Shown: positions 38,490-48,460 of the stretch, piece by piece
Layout of the letters: every line of letters starts with the position of its first letter
How positions within the stretch are numbered: the first letter of the stretch is position 1
Notes under the pieces: generated by a model
The model's input: the letters and a program-made list of their open reading frames with translations, nothing else
What the model was told of the DNA's origin: nothing
Databases searched by the model: none
Position numbers and translations under genes: made by a program
Assembly: GCA_020736575.1 (NCBI GenBank)
Contig: JAGPYM010000020.1
Coordinates: 558,001-622,000, forward strand
Direction: 5' to 3'
DNA: 64,000 nt
DNA from: Thelonectria olida
Lineage: Eukaryota; Ascomycota; Sordariomycetes; Hypocreales; Nectriaceae

Positions 38490-38924
38490 ATGCAGATCAC
38501 TTCCATCATCACTCTTCTCATCGCTGCCACCGGCGCCATCGCTGCTCCTGGCAAGCCTTCCAAGCCTTCCAAGCCCCAGAAGCCTAATGTTATCACCAAT
38601 CAGTCCATCACCTGCGGTAATGGCCAGACTGCCTACTGCTGCACTGCTTCTGCCGATGGCGGCGATGGCGGCAAGGGTTGGGATAACGACGGTGGTAATG
38701 GTGGCACCGCCTTCAGCTGTGTGGCCGCCACGACCGCTTGCACCAACATCGCTGTGTGCTGCAACAGCAACGCCGGCGTAAGTACAGTCGAAGAGCCTCG
38801 TCCGTCTCTGGACTTGACTTGGCTTACCCTTAAAGATGGCTACGCTAACAAACGAATGCAGGGAAACAGCAACCAGGTCTGCGGAGTCTTCGGAAACGCA
38901 AAGGTCACCATCGAGAACGACTAA
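38490..38924 (+). CDS. Hydrophobin-like small secreted cysteine protein B (class I spacing)
   Basis: Small secreted protein, expected to coat hyphae or spores if it is a true hydrophobin. Two exons, 38490-38777 and 38862-38924, give 116 residues. The intron has a GTAAGT donor, CTAAC branch point and GCAG acceptor. The signal peptide is residues 1-19 (ITSIITLLIAATGAIAAPG), followed by a GKPSKPSKPQKP linker. Exactly eight cysteines follow, as C-x7-CC-x25-C-x6-C-x5-CC-x11-C with a 13-residue tail. That matches the hydrophobin order, and the x7, x25, x5 and x11 spacings fit class I. The x25 loop is Gly/Asp-rich (ADGGDGGKGWDNDGGNGG), unusually hydrophilic for a hydrophobin. TATAAG lies about 145 bp upstream. 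Family assignment rests on cysteine spacing only. Confidence 0.82.
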   Translation: MQITSIITLLIAATGAIAAPGKPSKPSKPQKPNVITNQSITCGNGQTAYCCTASADGGDGGKGWDNDGGNGGTAFSCVAATTACTNIAVCCNSNAGVSTVEEPRPSLDLTWLTLKDGYANKRMQGNSNQVCGVFGNAKVTIEND

Positions 38925-40115
38925 ACTATCTACTACTTGGAGCCTGTGGTCGATACTGGCGATTCTCTGGGTCTAGCTCTAGACTTGTGAGGCGAGCTAG
39001 GAAAGGCTTTGTCGACTATGTCGGGCTGACTGCTTTGGACTGGTGCAGGAAAACGGACACTCGTTGTTTCACATTCTTGGTTCTGATGGCGGAGAATGGG
39101 TCTTGTTCGATAGCTCGCCCTGATCATCCTTGGACCACCCACTCTCCTTACACATATTCTTGACTAGGAGCCCATTGGGCTGGCGGGAGTTTAGCTGAAT
39201 TAGCTAGCCAAACAAACACGTGGTTGATCTCGAAACTCTTTTGGCTTGTTCTTGACTTGTGAGACCCTTTCCTTCTGGGCTCAATTCAACCTCTTTGACT
39301 AGCAACTCCCATGCCAAAGGCGGTGATATATGAATGGTATTTAAATCCTCTATTCTACGATTGTTTTCAAGCTTATAAAGTCCTCAATTTTATTGTGAAT
39401 TTACCGTGTGTTGGTGATCGCTAAGTGGAGAGATGGGTGTCCAGGCACATTGTCTTCCCTAGGTGGACATTGGTTTCATCAAAGGGGTTCACCATCGTCC
39501 GAGAGTCCCAAGCTTGATGTAAAACATTTCGTGATAACCGATAACACTAAACATATGGGCCTTTGCCTTTCGTGGAACGCTTCGCCATGGCGACGAAGGA
39601 CGCAATGCCCATTTCTAGCGTTTGAGAATCTATATCTGTATCAAAGATGTGTGTTCGCGTGGGCAAGTAAGGCAAAGTGAATCAAGATCGAATCAAGACG
39701 CCAAAGGTATTGGACGAGGTTACGTTGGACGTAAGTCGCGTTACGCTGCATAAGCCGTAGAAACGCAATCTGGTTGTTGTATTCAGGGGACAAATTGCTT
39801 CCAGCGCAGTGCTATGGTATTGAGAATACTCGTTCTCCGTTAATGCGTGTCTGGCTGTGCGAAATTCTAGATTGAGGTGCTATATTCTTCATTAGAGTGC
39901 GCCATTTGGACCTTCAAGTATGATTAGACAATAACTAGGTAGGTAGTACCTGAATCACTTGGCGACGAAAGAGCAGATGTTTCAATTGTTGCATTCAAGT
40001 CCATTCATTACCAATTCGTCTTCCTCATAACACCTGCCTCCATATCCGAGTCATCACTTTGTCAACTGAAAGACACGACCCGTGTTGACCAGTACCGCTT
40101 TTACTCGTTTTCGCA
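38925..40115. other. Intergenic region between convergent genes
   Basis: Lies between the 3' ends of hydrophobin-like gene B and the beta-helix gene. No gene, RNA or clear repeat is seen. Much of 39340-39420 and 39800-40020 looks AT-rich, as expected for 3' flanks. Confidence 0.5.
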
Positions 40116-41357
40116 TTACTTCTTGCAGTACTTGCTTGGGAGCGTGCATTCATTGCAGGAAACCACATTACCAGTTCCGGTAGTGTTGACAAAGATATCA
40201 TAGTCGTTCTTGCGGAAGGTGTTTCGAAGGATAGCGTTGTCCTTTGCGATTGCTTTGTGGCCGAGAAGCCTACACGAGAGAGAATCGTTCTCCGCCTTAC
40301 ACTCGTCGTCGATGACAGCGACACCAGCGCCAAAGCCACCATTCTTCTGTTCCTCGATGACGTTATCCCGGACCTCGGTATTGATTGAGCCGTCAAGGAG
40401 GATCCCGGTAACTCCAATCTTTCCACAATTGGGGTTGGATGGGCCGATGTAGTTGTGGATGACCTTGGGCCCCTTGACGCCGGGATCGACGAAGGCGCCA
40501 TAGCAGCTGTTGGACACCTTGTTGTACTGGACCTTTGCGGACGTGGTCTGGACACAGAGAGCAATGACTTGGTTGGTGATCTTGTTGTTTGAAACGAGGA
40601 CATCAGAAAAGTTATCCATGCAGATGCCGATGAAGCCAAGCTGCGTCGACGTGACCTGGTTATGGGCGACGATGGTGTTGTAAGAGCCAACTGTGAGTGC
40701 TCCGTACGATCCTCCGTCAGAGACCTTGTTCTTGACGATGCGCGTGTTCTTGGCACCAACCACGGCAATGTTCAGACCAGAGAACTTCTGGACCTTGAAG
40801 CCGGCGACTACGACATCCTTGACTGTCTTCTCCACGGAGATAACCTTGCGGTGCTCGGTGATGAACTTGGCCAGTTTGACTCCTGATCCCGTCACACAGA
40901 TGCCAGCTTCCGAGCCGGGCCCAGCCAGACCTGAGCACGTGTTCTTGACCGCAGTCTTGGGAGGAACGAGAATGGCGCCGTTCCCGATGAGCTGGATGCC
41001 GTCCGTGTTGACGGTCAGCTGCTCAGCGTAGGTGCCAGCTTCAACAAGGATCCGATCGCCACAGGCCGCAGAGTTGATCGCTTTCTGGATGCTTTTCCCA
41101 GCCTTGACGGTGATGGTGCGGTGTTTCTTCGCATCGAACTTCGGATATCCGTCTGGATATGGGTGATCCTCGTCTGGTAGGCAGCAACGGCTATCCTTGA
41201 ACTTGCACGATCCACGAGCTTCAAACTGTTAGCAGGTAGTCAATTGGAAAGTTAATGGAGCTGACAAGCCTTGTAGACCGGCGGGATCATTCGGGCTGGA
41301 CAATGGAGTCGCAGCCGCAAGGCCAAAGAAGGCAACAAGAACTGAGGCGATCTTCAT
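40116..41357 (-). CDS. Secreted right-handed beta-helix (pectate-lyase-like fold) protein
   Basis: Secreted protein built of parallel beta-helix (PbH1) turns. The 3' exon (41218-40116) is firm; it shows repeated turns such as GLNIAVVGAKNTRIVKNKVSD, NTIVAHNQVT, DVLVSNNKITN, AKVQYNKVSN and NTEVRDNVIEE. The N-terminal coding part (41357-41279) gives a signal peptide (MKIASVLVAFFGLAAATP). Both parts are in the same frame but separated by a TAA, so an intron is required. The best phase-compatible choice is 41278-41219 (GTCTAC donor, GCTAAC branch point, GAAG acceptor), 60 bp, giving 393 residues; these sites are weak and the junction is uncertain. A CCLPDEDHPYPDGYPKF segment precedes the helix. 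Fungal relatives include polysaccharide lyases/hydrolases and NosD-like proteins. I see no lyase catalytic signature, so the activity is unknown. Confidence 0.8.
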
Positions 41358-44300
41358 AGTGGCGAGTCAATAAGCTTGTATTGTATGAATGACCGGATGC
41401 AATGATGGCTATTGCAGAATGATCAGAGAGTGCCCTTGGACAATCAACAGTTGGGAGAGGGGAGTAATATACTGACCATCCTCGATTGCGACTTGACGCC
41501 CCTTCGCAGACGAGCTCGGAAATTAGGAGCTTTAGCTTGCGATGCTCAGCTTAAAGTTTGGTAGACTATCGATTTAGTCAGAGACTACCTGAGATGAATT
41601 GCCAAAGCAGGTTGAATGAATGGACTTGCTGTTACCGATCATTGAACTAGCATCTCAGCCTCAGGACAAGTGTGTACCTAGGAGTGGGCACTACCAGATT
41701 CTAGCCCAGCAGAATGACTAAACACTGGCACCGCAAGTTTGTCAAAAGGCTCTCTGATCAACGGAACCCCCAATCGCCACCTCATACCTAGCATCTAGAG
41801 CGATAGACCTTAGTTGTGGATGATCCATTCTCATGCATCCGTTTCGGCCACTGGAGACGCCGAAGGCCGCGGTGATGTGGCTTTCGTTAGCATAAGCCAA
41901 CAAGGCAGCATTAGGGCTAGAAGCCGAGGCGACGGACCAGGCCAAGAAAGGATGCAGACCAAGGCGTTCTGGCCCTGGATCGACTCCACTGCTAGCTTAC
42001 TTTGCAATTGGGTTTCTCGATTATCGGAACGGAACATCGCTAGCATTTCAGCCCTGCGATGAAGATCCGCGGATGTTACTCCGTATCAAGGTTTTGGGGA
42101 GTCATATGATCAACGAACGGGCTACCGAGACCATAAGAGCCATGCCAACGCCCCGTCTAGCCCAAGAGATTGCGGTGAAGCTCTGGCCCGGGAACACGGC
42201 AGCTCCGCTCCCTTTCAGCCTTTGACTTCCATTGCCATCAAGTTGTGCGAGAATGAAAGGGCGCTAACTACCTCACTAGATCGGTAGATCGTGCCCCTGA
42301 GCTTGCCGTCTAGTGGCGCAGTCATTCTTACCCTCGTGAGTACCTCGTATCTATCCAAACATGCCGGAGTCGTTCAGTTCAATCGATCGCGTTTCTAACG
42401 GAGTATCGCTGCGATGCAAACCCTTCAATGCGTGCAACCAGAAGGGAGGCCCTTAACGAAGGCATGGAGATGTGACGAGTGACGTGTAAACGCAACGTGT
42501 AGGGAGCGACAACTGGCAGCCAGCCACCACGCCTCACCCAGTGCCCCTTTTTGCCCCCTTCGCTTTGGCTGACCTTCCTACGAAGTACATACCGCCCGCG
42601 CCCTCCACAATTCCACGGTGGCTGCGGTATGTGCGGGCTAAGAAAGCATGAATTGCCGCTCTACCCATGGCAATGGTAAAGTCTCCTTGCTTGGAAACAG
42701 GCATCGAGTTATTTGGTCGCCATCTACCATTGCACAAATTGCGCAGGATGGGAATGGCTTAAGATATGGTGTGTTTCTGAACACAAGACTTAAACTGCGA
42801 TGACTCCAAAGTTGAAAACCCTCACTCCGATAATTAGAAAGTAATAGGGACAAAGAAGCAGTTGGCCTCTTGCTGATCTGTCACGGAGGAAACCAGCGCC
42901 ACTCGATCTATGGCGTTGATCTTGGCAGAATCCAGTGTGAACGATGGAAAGCTTTGAAGGAAAGCCGGTGGCACAGAATGAGGAGGCTAGTTGTCAGCAT
43001 CGAGTACTTCAAGGGGAAGGAGAAGAAGACTCGCCACGATCTTAGCATCCCACGCGGTAATGATGCGACTAAGAGAAAGGCCGCTTACCACCTGGCCCAA
43101 GGAAACCTGTAATTTCCACAACTTGCAGCCGGCTAACGTCGTTGCAGCAAGTGCAGAAATGCCAAATCATCAGCTGAAGATCTCCAACGAGGTAGAAGTT
43201 GATTGAAAAACCCCCCACTCACACCGCACGAACTGACTCTTTGTTCTCCTTGGTCCGAGCAGCGAGGTGGACCAGTTCCCGTCAAATACTCGTACGTATC
43301 CCCATAACCCCATAGATGATCTAACTAATAGGTCGACGAAGCAGTCCACGCACCAGTAAATAAGGGAGATGAATAGGCTTTGCGCTATCGAATGTGCGGT
43401 TCAATGTGTGTCGGGGTCTGGAGTCGCGCCAAAAGGAAGCAGTGGTCATGGCATTCAGGCATCACGACATTTACCTGGTGTAGAATGAACTTGGGTGTCT
43501 CTAGGGAAATATCTGCAATATCAGCCCAGATGATGATGCAGGCACCTTGAACTTCATTAAGAGAAACCAGGATAACCAGGATTTATACTTGGCACCTTGT
43601 TCTACAAAAGGCATCAATTCCACTACGTATCTACCTACCTATAGAATGTCAGCAAACATTCTTTCCGACCACCACTGCCTGACCCTTAGATAAAGTTAGA
43701 GTCGAGTGTTGATCCAAAAATAATAACGTTATTCGGCTTTCCTCCTCTCTTACTGGTTTCACTACCTAAACTCAATGCCCTCCTCAATATCGCAGACTAA
43801 CTAATGAATTTCTTTGCCAAGTCCAGCTATATCGGATGAGGCACCAAATATTGACATTACTGGCTTCTTTCTAGTTGTGGCCGATGAAAGTTAAAAAATT
43901 GGTAACGGCCAACAACGGTCCTTACACATCACTCATTTATGTTTTGCCTCCTAATCATGGTGTTTACGTCACAAGAAACCGCTGCATTCGAGCCGTGCCA
44001 ACATTCAAACGATCAATGACTTTGTGTATAGGATGTGCTTATCTCCAGGAGGTCAAGAGAGCAAACAAGGTGAAGGGGGTTGAGTCGCGAGACATCATCA
44101 ATTCGCCCTTACCTAGACTTAAGTAGAGAGACGTTGATTCTGACCCTTTTGGTAATTGGAATAACAAAATGGCCTGCTAGGGGCCTTGGACCGTTTTCGT
44201 CGTGTCGAGGAACTGGCTCCAGCTTTCTCGTTACATGAGCTCTTCCACAACGCGATTCACCTTTGTTGTTGCGGATTACTGCATCACTTTTGAGCTGAAC

Positions 44301-44467
44301 TCTCACTTTTCGACATGGCCGGGTCCGTCCAATGATCCTTATTTCTTAGTAAATTGCTTCAATAGTTATGCTATGGCCTTATCCGGGAGGGATGTTCCTC
44401 CAACCATCCATGCCAAGACGTGGAGCAAACCAGAGAACAGATCCTACACTTGTTCTGAGATTTGACA
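41358..44467. other. 3.1 kb gene-free stretch
   Basis: No coding region is supported; all frames are under 90 codons and lack recognisable features. The first ~150 bp is the promoter of the beta-helix gene. No transposon ends or satellite repeats are apparent. Confidence 0.5.
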
Positions 44468-45979
44468 CTAGTCCTCCAGATGATACTCCTCGATTGTGAT
44501 ACGCGGTCCCTTGTAGTTCTTCCTCCCGTCCACAACCCATTGAAACAGAGAAATGAAAACGATGATTGCAAATGCCACAATGCAATAATTCATACTTGTG
44601 CCATTGACAGGCAACGCAGGTGGAAATAGGAATAGAACCGTCGTAACCACAGTGTAGACAAGACCAATTATATTGGCGGTCCAGCCGAGCCATGAAGGCA
44701 AAGTAAATGAACGCTCGGGCAACTTGCTTCGTCCATATGCGACGTTGATGGCGATGGGGATGCCGTAGCTCAACCCGAGAGCAACCACGGCAGAGGCAAT
44801 AATGGCGTTGAATGCCACCGTAGAGCCGAGATAAATGCAGCCAAATATCACGACAATGCCGACGTTCAAATAGATGGCATTCATCGGCACGTCCAACGTT
44901 GGGTGAACCTTCCACCAGAGCCGAGATGCTGGAAGGCCACCATCGCGAGCAAAGGCGAACACCATTCGCGATGAAGTCGTCATGACGGCGATATCCGCAA
45001 ATACCAGACACAGCAACGGAAACATGAGCAGGCAAACCGCTCCCACTTTGCTACTCGTCGCAAGGTAAAAGATCTCCAGCAATGGACCTGCGGAGGATTC
45101 AATAATCGTAGCAGTGTTCTTCATCCCTCCCGACACAAAAAGGACCACGACAAGAAAGATGAAGCCGGTCGAGATGCCGATGTACTGGCAATACAGCATG
45201 ATCATCGGTCCTTCACTTGCGGCGTTAGGAATTTCTTCGATCATGTGCGCCACGGCATCGAATCCAGTCAACCCAAGACCACCCTGCAAAAGCCCCAGAA
45301 GCCAGGCGATGCCATCGGGCCATCCAGTGGTGTTGACGAAATTGGTGAAAACGTAGTCGGCACTGGCGTAGTCGGGGGCCGCGCATGCTAGCAAGGTGAT
45401 GGAGAGAATAAAGAAACCAGCGATACTCCATAACAAGGCAAATCCGTTGACTCGAGGTAGGATTGACTGCATGAAAGCATTGACAACGAACGCAACGAGA
45501 GTGATGGCCAGATAGATGAGGAACTGGTGCCACCTCTGGAATTGGTAGCCTGGGTGTAGGAGAGATATGATGTTGATAACAAGCGTGCTGGAGAGAGAAC
45601 TGTTTGTGGCCACCAATGCCAGCCATCCACTCATATTCACATAGCCCGTCACCCAGGAAAGTGATGCCTTGAGGGATGGTGGCGCAATCATGGCTACCCA
45701 ATGGTATTGACCTCCTGCCGTGGGCCATGCCGAGAGAAACTCAGCGAGACTTGCTGCGAGAGATAGATTGCATATTCCAGCGGTGACAAGACCCCAGATG
45801 ATGGCGACAGGCCCGCCCGAGGGTAGAGCCAAGGACAGCGACGATGCAAGAGCAGTCCATGAGTTGAGAATAGCAAATGCCAATCCTAGCATGGTCCAAC
45901 GACCGAACTGTCGCTTGAACGATTGTCCATGGCCCAATTGGGCCAACTGGATATCGTCAACGTCGGTAGAGTCTTTCAT
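44468..45979 (-). CDS. APC-superfamily permease (amino acid/GABA/choline type)
   Basis: Plasma-membrane importer of amino acids, GABA, choline or polyamine-like solutes. It is a single exon of 503 residues with about 12 hydrophobic segments, the standard length for fungal amino-acid/choline transporters. Helix 1 region: FGRWTMLGLAFAILNSWTALASSLSLALPSGGPVAIIWG. AEFLSAWPTAGGQYHWVA follows, which is the strongest family signature. Also GLLQGGLGLTGFDAVAHMIEEIPNAASEGP and TTSSRMVFAFARDGGLP(A/F)S, both typical of the fungal GABA/choline permease group (Hnm1, Uga4). The start at 45979 has a CACCATGA context. It is divergent from a secreted polyamine-oxidase-like gene, with about 800 bp of shared promoter, which hints at uptake of amine breakdown products (inference). 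Confidence 0.93.
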   Translation of the reverse strand: MKDSTDVDDIQLAQLGHGQSFKRQFGRWTMLGLAFAILNSWTALASSLSLALPSGGPVAIIWGLVTAGICNLSLAASLAEFLSAWPTAGGQYHWVAMIAPPSLKASLSWVTGYVNMSGWLALVATNSSLSSTLVINIISLLHPGYQFQRWHQFLIYLAITLVAFVVNAFMQSILPRVNGFALLWSIAGFFILSITLLACAAPDYASADYVFTNFVNTTGWPDGIAWLLGLLQGGLGLTGFDAVAHMIEEIPNAASEGPMIMLYCQYIGISTGFIFLVVVLFVSGGMKNTATIIESSAGPLLEIFYLATSSKVGAVCLLMFPLLCLVFADIAVMTTSSRMVFAFARDGGLPASRLWWKVHPTLDVPMNAIYLNVGIVVIFGCIYLGSTVAFNAIIASAVVALGLSYGIPIAINVAYGRSKLPERSFTLPSWLGWTANIIGLVYTVVTTVLFLFPPALPVNGTSMNYCIVAFAIIVFISLFQWVVDGRKNYKGPRITIEEYHLED

Positions 45980-46781
45980 GGTGTTGTTGACAAGTGTGCC
46001 CTAGGAATATTGGGCATTGAACTCGGAGCAAAGAAGGCAAGGATAGGCTTGTCAATTGAGATTAGAAAAGGCGGAGGACAACGGTCCTTTTGTGCTTCAG
46101 ATGATGGAGATGATCCTTCAGACTCAGAGTTATGACAAAGGCGCAAGAGTCAGTTGATACCATCACTTGGCCGACTGATCCGCAGCGTATCGTAGACGTC
46201 TGCTGATGCTTATCTCAACTCCCCTCAACGGTCTCCACATGGAAGCGCGAAGATGCCAGCCAAAATCTGGGGAAATGCATCCCAAGCACACGCCAAAGTG
46301 CGGGGAATATCTCCATTCGGCAGGTTGAGGGAGACCGGGGAGATGCGTCCTTGCGCTTCCGAGCCGTCTAGATGAGATGCTATCTTTTGCCTCAAAATGG
46401 AAAGCGAAGTGAACGAGCGTCTGCGTTGTTCCCCACCGAGAATTGCTAGTTAACTGCCGAAACGGGTTGGAGCAGGATTGCCCACCGCTGATTCGCGCCG
46501 CCGTAGTGAGTGTGCATACCATGCGCGAGCGGTACGCCGGTACTTGTCTCAGTCCAACATAGGTAGGTATCGCAAGTTGACATAGGGCTCGTGTATCGAC
46601 TAATAACACGATGGAATACTTAAAGCAATATGTCTGTCCATGTGCCAGAGGGGGTCATGCGAGGTTTGATTCACTCACGCTCACATCGCTCCTCCTTGTT
46701 CTTTGAAGCTTGAAGCTTCTTGCTTTTTCCCATTCTCACCAAGCAAGAAACTCGAGGTGTTCTGGCCTGGACGTCTTCACG
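45980..46781. other. Shared divergent promoter, APC permease / secreted amine oxidase
   Basis: 802 bp between two divergent start codons. The 148-codon frame at 46163-46609 on the minus strand has no recognisable features. One GATAGG (46044) is the only GATA-like element near the permease start. No gene is supported. Confidence 0.5.
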
Positions 46782-48460
46782 ATGCTTCAACTCTCTATGC
46801 GGCTCCTTGCTGCCTCCTCCGCCCTCTTGGGGACATCTCACGCCGCCGTGATTCCTCGAGATGGCCAATCCTCCACTTGTCGCAAGACAAAGGTTGCCAT
46901 TTTGGGTGCTGGCGTCTCGGGCATAACCGCAGCTCAAGCTCTCTCAAATGCTTCAGTTAGCGACTTCTTGATTGTGGACCGCAATGATTACATCGGTGGT
47001 CGCATGAGGCATGCCTCGTTCGGAAGCTCGCCCGAGGGTGTGCCTTATACAGTTGAACTCGGCGCCAACTGGATCGAAGGCCTTGGGTCTTTGGACACAC
47101 ATGTGAATCCCATCTGGAACTTGGCCCAGAAATATGGCATCAAAAGTACATTCGCCAACTACAGCTCACTCTTGACGTACGACCAAGATGGTGCCAATGA
47201 TTTCACGGATCTTCTCGACCTGTTCGATGAGAAATTCTCCATTGCTCAAGAGGATGCGGGCTATATTCTCACCGAGAACCTCCAGGACACTTCTGTGCGT
47301 GCAGGCTTGAGTGTTGCAGGATGGAAACCCGGAAAGGACATGCATGCTCAGGTGAGTTTAGAAAATATCCAGCCATGAACCTTTGTGAGACTTGACTGAC
47401 ATGATGAATAGGCAGCGGACTGGTGGGGTTGGGACTTTGAGTCTGCCTATCCACCGGAGCAGTCTGGTTTCCAGTTCGGTATCGCTGGCAACAACGCAAC
47501 CTTCAACTATTACAACGACATGAGCAATCTCGTCTGGGACCAGCGTGGCTACAACACTCTTCTCATCGGTGAAGCACACGAATTCCTCACCAGCAACGAC
47601 CCAAGACTCCTTCTGAATACGACTGTTAAGGCGATCCGCTACGCATCCGACGGAGTCAAGATTCGCATGAAAGATGGCAGCTGCATTGAAGCCGACTATG
47701 CCATCTGCACTTTTTCGGTTGGCGTATTGCAAAACGAGGTTGTTGAGTTTAAGCCAGCTCTGCCTCGGTGGAAGCGAGAAGCCGTCGAGCAGTTCCAAAT
47801 GGGAACATACACCAAGATTTTTATGCAATTCAACGAAACCTTTTGGCCCGAAGACACTCAATACTTCCTCTACGCAGACCCCGAGGATCGTGGCTACTAC
47901 CCTCTCTTTCAATCTCTGAGCGGGCCCGGGTTTGCTGAAGGATCCAACATCTTGTTTGGCACTGTCGTCGCCAATCACGCGTACCGAGTCGAGCAGCAAT
48001 CGGATGAAAAGACCAAGGCAGAGATTATGGAGGTTCTCGGATCAATGTTCCCGGACAAGCAGATTCCCGAGCCCACCGCGTTCATGTATCCCAGATGGAG
48101 CATGGAAGAGTAAGTTTTTCATACCCAATTCAATAACCCCCATCCTGACGCAATTGTAGATGGTCGTTTGGATCCTATAGCAACTGGCCGGTGGGAATGA
48201 CGTTGGAAAAGCATCAGAACCTCCGAGCCAATGTGAAGAGACTGTGGTTCGCAGGAGAAGCCAACTCGGCCGAGTTCTTTGGTTTTCTACAGGGAGCATG
48301 GCTGGAGGGCCAGGAGGTTGGGGAGCGCATCGCAAAAATCATCTCGGGCGGCGTGACGGAAAAGGCTGGCCAGATGAAGAGATATGAAGTATTACGGGGG
48401 ACAACGACGCTGGACGAGTACAGCGATGTAAACGGATGGGAATCGGCGCTCAATGATTAG
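46782..48460 (+). CDS. Secreted FAD-dependent amine oxidase (polyamine oxidase-like)
   Basis: Oxidative deamination of polyamines or related amines with hydrogen peroxide release. Three exons, 46782-47351, 47412-48109 and 48160-48460, give 522 residues. Residues 1-22 (RLLAASSALLGTSHAAVIPR) form a signal peptide, so the enzyme is expected outside the cell or in the endomembrane system. The FAD Rossmann motif is VAILGAGVSGITAAQAL (GxGxxG at 42-47), followed by VDRNDYIGGRMRH and ELGANWIEG. The C-terminal FAD-binding segment reads LWFAGEANSAEFFGFLQGAWLEGQEVGERIA. The joins restore HAQ|AADWWGWDFE and SMEE|WSFGSYSNWPVG. Length and motifs fit plant/fungal PAO-like proteins rather than larger copper amine oxidases. 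The exact amine is unknown. Divergent neighbour of the APC permease. Confidence 0.92.
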
